This document shows, piece after piece, positions 30,399-34,110 of a DNA stretch of 34,110 nucleotides (positions are counted from its first letter, which is position 1; each line of letters opens with the position of its first letter). A program made the translations under genes and the position numbers. The notes beneath the pieces were generated by a model. That model worked only from the letters and a program-made list of their open reading frames with translations. It was not told the DNA's origin and ran no database searches. Source of the stretch: Pseudomonadota bacterium (GTDB lineage Bacteria; Tectomicrobia; Entotheonellia; Entotheonellales; Entotheonellaceae); the NCBI GenBank assembly GCA_005777235.1, contig SXND01000211.1, positions 1 to 34,110 on the forward strand, in the 5' to 3' direction.

Positions 30399-30830
30399 TC
30401 AATCCTCGAAAGGCGGATGCAGACCCAACACGATCCAGAGCTGGCGAGCCTCCAGTACCCAGGAGGCGTTGAGCCGCAGCGCCGTGACGGTCGCCCGGCC
30501 CACAGGGGTCAGGCCCGCGAGGGTCACGCGGTCGGCCTGCCAGAGGAAATGTGTGCCCCACGTGTCGCGTCGTGGATGAAACAATCGCGTCATCTGGGCA
30601 TCCGTAGGGTCAGGCCCCGCGATGCGGGCGCCCTTCAATTCGTTGCACCGGTAGCAGGCCAGGCACAGATTCTCCATCTGGGAGGAGCCCGCGAGCGCCA
30701 GCGGCAGGATATGGTCCACCACCATGGGAATGCCCACCCGTTGCGGGCTACGGCAGTAGGCGCAGCGGTAGCCCGCACGCGCCGCCACCTGCCGGCGCAG
30801 CGCGGCGGTGAGACGCGGGCGGGGCGGCAT
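30399..30830 (-). CDS. HNH endonuclease
   Basis: The 143-residue product has an HNH/zinc fold: CAYCRSPQRVG, then PMVVDHILPLALAGSSQMEN (Asp-His of the metal site) and LCLACYRCNELKG, with Cys pairs at about 23/26 and 57/60. A C-terminal half of about 70 residues is conserved-looking (FHPRRDTWGTHFLW) and is found in what I recall as stand-alone HNH proteins of cyanobacteria and Chloroflexi. It likely cuts or nicks nucleic acid. Its ATG lies three bases after the stop of the preceding small gene, so they form an operon. That pairing and the gene's isolation resemble a two-gene selfish or toxin-like module, which is inference. Confidence 0.88.
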   Translation of the reverse strand: MPPRPRLTAALRRQVAARAGYRCAYCRSPQRVGIPMVVDHILPLALAGSSQMENLCLACYRCNELKGARIAGPDPTDAQMTRLFHPRRDTWGTHFLWQADRVTLAGLTPVGRATVTALRLNASWVLEARQLWIVLGLHPPFED

Positions 30831-30833
30831 GGG

Positions 30834-31241
30834 TTACGGCTCCATCGGGAGCGTGTGCCCGTGCCATTTCAGCAGGGCCAGCGCATACGAGCGGCGGGTC
30901 ACGAACCGATCGGTCGCCGCTCGTAACGTATCCAAGGCGTGCTGCTCGGTGGCCGTCAGGGCGCTGGCCTGGGCTTTCCGCAGCAGACGCTGATGGCGGC
31001 GCCACTGCTGCGCCGGCAGCGGTGTGCAGGCTACCGTCCACAGAGCGGCATCATCCAGGGTCTGGAGATCCGCCACCATCTGGCGTGATGCGGGGCTCAG
31101 GTCGTCCAGCGCCGGCGGGAGATTCCCACAGATCGTTTGCACGACCACGTCTTCCAGGGGCCGATGCGTGGCTTCCGCCACGTGTTGGAGGCGCTGGACA
31201 ATCGCCTCTGGTAACGGGATGTGTAACGTCTGTACGGTCAT
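30834..31241 (-). CDS. Small helical protein paired with the HNH nuclease
   Basis: From ATG 31241 (GGAG eight bases upstream) the product is 135 residues. It begins MTVQTLHIPLPEAIVQRLQH, which looks like a ribbon-helix-helix-type DNA-binding N-terminus (a beta strand then two helices), and continues with a long helical part rich in Leu, Ala and Arg ending KWHGHTLPMEP. I recall similar proteins encoded before HNH genes in several phyla, mostly annotated as hypothetical. It could be the regulator or antitoxin of the nuclease. The sequence alone does not show this. Confidence 0.7.
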   Translation of the reverse strand: MTVQTLHIPLPEAIVQRLQHVAEATHRPLEDVVVQTICGNLPPALDDLSPASRQMVADLQTLDDAALWTVACTPLPAQQWRRHQRLLRKAQASALTATEQHALDTLRAATDRFVTRRSYALALLKWHGHTLPMEP

Positions 31242-31455
31242 GGCCGTCTCCACTCCAGTGGGCACTTGCTGGTATGCCGTTTCAAAGCCCCTGGGCAGCC
31301 TCGACGCTGTCAGGGGGCTTGGTGGTCGTCTACAAGCAGGGAAGGCATCCCAGTATGCCCCAGAATACCGAGCGAGACGAGCAGGATTCTACGCGAGGAC
31401 GCCGGTGGCTGCTGCCTCGTCCCCCCTCGGTTGTCCCTCGGCGCGGCGGCGCCAG

Positions 31456-31670
31456 CACTGGGCCGAGCTGGAAGCCAGTGCCAACCCGTTCGCCGTGGTG
31501 GTGATGGCGCATCTGCAGACCCAACGCACCCGCCATCAGCCGCTAACCCGGCTGCAGAGCAAAATCGGGCTCAGGCGTCATTTGTATGCGCGTGGTTTTA
31601 CTCGACAGATCATCCTCGATGTGTTTTGCTTTCTTGATTGGATCATGACCGGTTACCCCTCCTCGTGGCT
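31456..31670 (+). pseudogene. Remnant of an Rpn/PD-(D/E)XK transposase-like family protein
   Basis: One plus-strand frame reads HWAELEASANPFAVVVMAHL, then TRHQPLTRLQSKIGLRRHLY and QIILDVFCFLDWIMTGYP. I recognise this as the middle part of a widespread family of about 300 residues often annotated as cytosolic protein, transposase or DUF4351-linked. The N-terminal nuclease part upstream is not readable in one frame, and after TGYP the frame runs into the palindromic repeat at 31687. The stretch from 31242 to 31766 holds nothing else that I can support. Confidence 0.5.
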
Positions 31671-31686
31671 AATGGATCGTAGCGCT

Positions 31687-31747
31687 CCTGGGAGCGCGGG
31701 CGTCCCGCCCGCTTGCAAAGAGCGGCCAAGATGGCCGCGCTCCCAGG
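31687..31747. repeat. Dispersed CTGGGAGCGCG palindrome, copy 2
   Basis: The outer arms CCTGGGAGCGCGG and CCGCGCTCCCAGG pair perfectly. Internal hairpins are CGGGCGTCCCGCCCG and CGGCCAAGATGGCCG, the same units as in the 28177 copy in swapped order and orientation. It ends 19 bases before the FHA gene. Confidence 0.85.
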
Positions 31748-31766
31748 CAAAACCAGGGAGTACGCC

Positions 31767-32273
31767 ATGCCCGACTGCCCAACGTGTAGTGCCTATATCT
31801 CAGGACAGGACAGCGTCTGCCACGCGTGTGGGATGGACCTGAACAGCCTTTCTGCATCACCCCCCGCGGCGCCGCCCCCGGTCGCGCCGCCCCCGGCTGC
31901 TGCCCCGCCGACGTCAGCGAGCGGCGCCCGCCTGATCGTCAAGCGCCACGGGGCCCTGACCACGGAGCACTTCCTGCTGGGGGAGAACGAACACATCGTG
32001 GTCGGGCGCTTTGATCCCGACTCCGGTCCGGTGGACCTTGACCTCGGCTCCCTGCCGGAAGCCGTGTACGTATCGCGGCACCACGCCGAGCTATGGCAAG
32101 AGCCGGCTGGCCAGTGGATGGTGCGCGATCTCGGTTCTGGTAACGGCACCTTTATGCGGCCCCAGGGCTCGCAGGACGTGCGCGCCTTCCAGCGTGTGAC
32201 TGGCGACCAGCCCCTGCACGATGGCGATGAAATCGCCCTGGGCAATGCGCGCTTCGTGCTGCGCCTGGGATGA
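31767..32273 (+). CDS. FHA-domain protein with N-terminal zinc ribbon
   Basis: The 168-residue product starts MPDCPTCSAYISGQDSVCHA with a CxxC...CxxC zinc ribbon, then a Pro/Ala-rich linker (about 33-52), then a forkhead-associated domain: VVGRFDPDS, YVSRHHAELW (the conserved Ser-Arg-His) and RDLGSGNGTFM (the Asn-Gly phosphothreonine clamp), ending DGDEIALGNARFVLRL. FHA domains bind phosphothreonine peptides, so it should read the output of the neighbouring kinase. Its zinc ribbon is like that of the kinase, suggesting a shared docking mode. The ATG at 31767 follows GGGAG at six bases. It is complete and cytoplasmic. Confidence 0.93.
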   Translation: MPDCPTCSAYISGQDSVCHACGMDLNSLSASPPAAPPPVAPPPAAAPPTSASGARLIVKRHGALTTEHFLLGENEHIVVGRFDPDSGPVDLDLGSLPEAVYVSRHHAELWQEPAGQWMVRDLGSGNGTFMRPQGSQDVRAFQRVTGDQPLHDGDEIALGNARFVLRLG

Positions 32274-32292
32274 ACGAGTCGGGAGGAACTCG

Positions 32293-32350
32293 CCTGGGGG
32301 CGCCGGCGCCTCGCCCGCTCCGATGGCGGGCACGAGGCCCGCGCTCCCAG
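32293..32350. repeat. Dispersed CTGGGAGCGCG palindrome, copy 3 (diverged)
   Basis: It begins CCTGGGGGCGCCGG and ends GCGCTCCCAG, with a GCGGGCACGAGGCCCGC unit inside. It occupies most of the gap between the FHA and PP2C genes. Confidence 0.7.
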
Positions 32351-32407
32351 AAAACAGCCCCCACCTGGCTTGCGGCACGACGCATTCGACGTCTGAGGAT
32401 GATGCCC

Positions 32408-34110
32408 ATGCAACACGCGCTCCCCAGCAGTACCCTCGTACCTTTCGACGAACAGGCACAGGCCCTGGACGTGCCAGACCTGCCCCTGCCCTTACCCTCC
32501 AACACGGTGCTCACGGCCCCGGACGGCCTCCGCCTGCACCTGCGCGCCTGGCGCGGCAACGCGGCCCGGTGCCATACCTACGAGGCCTGCACGCCAGACG
32601 GCCAGCCCGTGTGGCTCATCGCCGCCTCCGAGGCCCCCGACGCGGCGCGCTTGCACCACCAGGCCCAGATTCTCACTGGCCTGGAGAGTCCGCTATGGCC
32701 TCAATACGTCACCTGCTTCACCCACGCCGACGTCACCTACCTGGGCACCCGCCCCGTGCCCACGGCCCCCACCCTGGCCACAGTGCTCGCCAGCGGCGTC
32801 CCACCCCTGCCGCAGGTGCTTACCGTGCTCACCCAGGTGGCGGTGGCCCTGACGCACCTGCACACTCACGGCTGGGCGCATCTCGGGCTGCGCCCGCAAG
32901 GTATCAGCCTCGGTAAACCAATCACCCTGACGGACCTCACCTATACCACGCGTCTCGGCGAGCGCCCCGCCAGGCCGTTCTATCACACCGGCTACTCGGC
33001 CCCCGAACTGCTCAGCCCGGACCCCATCGACGCCCGTGCCGACGTCTATGCCGTCGGCGCCCTGCTGTACCACGCCCTCAGCGGCCAGCCCATCCATGGC
33101 ACTGGGGCCGAACTCAGCGCCTGGTCCCCACCCACACCCGTGGCCGGGGTGCCGCAAATCCTGGCGCGCTGTCTGGGACCACGCCAGACGCGCTACGCCA
33201 GCATGGCGGCGCTGCACCAGGACTTGCTGCGCCTGGCGCGTCGCAGTGCCCCCCGACTGCACTACGCCAGCGCTGCGGCCAGCAGCATTGGCCTGGACCC
33301 CAGCCGCACCACCAATCAGGACGCTTACGCCTTGCTCACCGGTACCCTGGAGAGCGACAGCGGCCCGCAGCACTGGGCCGTCGTCGGCGTGGCCGATGGC
33401 ATGGGCGGCATGGCGGCGGGGGAAGTGGCCAGCGCCGTGGCCATTGGGGCGCTGCTGCGGGAAGCCGCCACGATCCTGACCGCCTCGGCGGTCCCGACCC
33501 CGGAAGCGCTGTCGGAGCACCTGCGGCGCTGGGTGCACAGCGCCAATGCCCAGGTGTGCGCCGCGCTCCAGGCTCGACAGGCGCGCGGCGGCACCACGCT
33601 GGTGTGCGTCGCGCTGCTGGAGCGCCACCTGACCGTGGCGCACGTCGGCGATAGTCGTCTCTACCTGCTGCATCAGGGTGACTGGCAGCCCCTGACCCGC
33701 GACCATTCCCTGGCCATGGCCCTGGTGCAGCAGGGCGAGGTACACCTGGAGGCCCTGCGCCAGCACCCGGATCGTAACCAGCTGACGCGCTCACTAGGCG
33801 AGCGCCCAGTGCTGCCGGAGTATTTTATCGACACGCACCGCCTGGAACTGTCCCCCGGTGACCTGCTCCTGCTGTGTAGCGACGGCCTGTGGGAACCGCT
33901 GCACGAGACGGACATGCAGGCCATCGTGCAGCAGCACGCCCCCGATCTGCCCGCCACGGCGCAGGCCCTGCTGCACCAGGCCCTGCAACACGGCGGGCCG
34001 GATAATGCGACGGTGGTGTTGCTCCGTCTGGACACCCTTGGCGTGTTGACGCCGGAGGTACCTGGGAGCGCGGGCGTCTCGCCCGCAGTCGGAGCGGGCG
34101 AGACGCCCGC
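32408..34110 (+). CDS. Pseudokinase-PP2C phosphatase fusion, open at right edge
   Basis: The frame is open from ATG 32408 to the window end (over 567 codons). The first 280 or so residues are kinase-like: WRGNAARCHTYEACTP, HLHTHGWAHLGLRPQGISLG, and YSAPELLSPDPIDARADVYA with GALLYHALSG. However, the HRD Asp is replaced (HLGLRPQ) and no DFG is present, so it should be catalytically dead. From about residue 290 a full PP2C domain follows: SIGLDPSRTTNQDAY, GVADGMGGMAAGEVAS, RGGTTLVCV, VAHVGDSRLYLL, RDHSLAMALV, LLLCSDGLWE and GGPDNATVVLL, holding the metal-binding Asp residues. It likely reverses the neighbouring kinase's phosphorylation, with the pseudokinase as a sensor or docking module. In-frame ATGs at 32399 and 32402 are alternatives. 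The end reads into a palindromic repeat, so the stop is probably close. Confidence 0.9.
   Translation, partial: MQHALPSSTLVPFDEQAQALDVPDLPLPLPSNTVLTAPDGLRLHLRAWRGNAARCHTYEACTPDGQPVWLIAASEAPDAARLHHQAQILTGLESPLWPQYVTCFTHADVTYLGTRPVPTAPTLATVLASGVPPLPQVLTVLTQVAVALTHLHTHGWAHLGLRPQGISLGKPITLTDLTYTTRLGERPARPFYHTGYSAPELLSPDPIDARADVYAVGALLYHALSGQPIHGTGAELSAWSPPTPVAGVPQILARCLGPRQTRYASMAALHQDLLRLARRSAPRLHYASAAASSIGLDPSRTTNQDAYALLTGTLESDSGPQHWAVVGVADGMGGMAAGEVASAVAIGALLREAATILTASAVPTPEALSEHLRRWVHSANAQVCAALQARQARGGTTLVCVALLERHLTVAHVGDSRLYLLHQGDWQPLTRDHSLAMALVQQGEVHLEALRQHPDRNQLTRSLGERPVLPEYFIDTHRLELSPGDLLLLCSDGLWEPLHETDMQAIVQQHAPDLPATAQALLHQALQHGGPDNATVVLLRLDTLGVLTPEVPGSAGVSPAVGAGETP
34061..34110. repeat. 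Dispersed CTGGGAGCGCG palindrome, copy 4 (cut by window edge)
   Basis: It begins CCTGGGAGCGCGGGCGTCTC and contains the GCGGGCGAGACGCCCGC unit. It overlaps the open 3' end of the PP2C frame. Confidence 0.75.

Noticed and set aside
32693..33766. Long minus-strand frame (357 codons) inside the PP2C region
   Set aside because: The plus strand encodes a full set of PP2C motifs in one open frame. The minus frame is a GC-rich shadow with Gln/Gly/Arg-rich low-information sequence.
1..34110. Genome-wide TGA recoding to explain in-frame TGA codons
   Set aside because: TGA ends several intact genes here (iscB, FHA, MFS at 28149-28151, the 80-residue cassette protein). The hicA site would require Leu rather than Trp, so mutations are more likely.
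1..34110. tRNA, rRNA genes or CRISPR arrays
   Set aside because: I saw no cloverleaf-like segments with TTCGANTC-type loops, no rRNA stretches and no regularly spaced direct repeats. Short RNAs could still be missed by eye.

Overview
The window looks like a high-GC (about 60%), gene-dense bacterial chromosome fragment. The gene mix (DUF1800/DUF1501 pair, kinases fused to sulfatase-modifying-type domains, catabolic LLM/acyl-CoA/TPP enzymes, many dispersed palindromes and decaying accessory genes) reminds me of Tectomicrobia/Entotheonella or a similar metabolically versatile lineage. That placement is from memory and tentative. TGA is used as a normal stop here, so the code is standard.

Region 1 (1-2114) is a DUF1800 + DUF1501 operon on the minus strand whose DUF1501 member is cut off by foreign sequence at the left edge. 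Region 2 (about 2.5-8.05 kb) is the most unusual part. Small, mostly orphan genes all lie on the minus strand and are separated by attC-like inverted repeats. They end at a frameshifted integron-integrase-like pseudogene on the opposite strand (7592-8054), with a near-consensus promoter facing the array. The 7-bp core sites R'' and R' match cassette by cassette in the pattern expected of an integron, so I read this as a decayed chromosomal integron with at least four cassettes. The first cassette holds a three-gene set (internally repeated accessory protein, HExxH metallopeptidase, lipoprotein) whose first two genes each carry one in-frame stop. Other cassettes carry a tautomerase, a translationally coupled pair of small proteins, and a GC-rich stretch without a gene; a broken hicA-like gene lies beyond.

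Region 3 (8.2-11.05 kb) has a TPR lipoprotein and an IscB nuclease with an omega-RNA-like leader and hairpin ends. Region 4 (11.05-26.5 kb) is mainly metabolic: a TPP enzyme divergent from a beta-hydroxyacid dehydrogenase, an HSL-type hydrolase, a deleted MFS pump, a NIPSNAP protein, an MltB-like transglycosylase, a solo TnpB element bounded by perfect 26-bp direct repeats, a GalT/HIT-like protein, an MFS transporter overlapping an acyl-CoA synthetase, and an LLM monooxygenase + alpha/beta hydrolase operon. Together these suggest uptake and oxidation of an unidentified organic acid or cyclic compound, but the substrate cannot be read from the sequence.

Region 5 (26.9-34.1 kb) has an MFS exporter behind an overlapping 15-codon leader, then a plus-strand phosphosignalling set: a zinc-ribbon Ser/Thr kinase fused to an FGE/C-type-lectin-like domain, a zinc-ribbon FHA protein, and a pseudokinase-PP2C fusion that runs off the right edge. 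An HNH gene pair and a nuclease-family remnant are interspersed. Copies of one palindromic repeat sit between these genes. The kinase-FGE C-terminus has the codon pattern of a diversity-generating-retroelement variable repeat, although no reverse transcriptase or template repeat is in the window.
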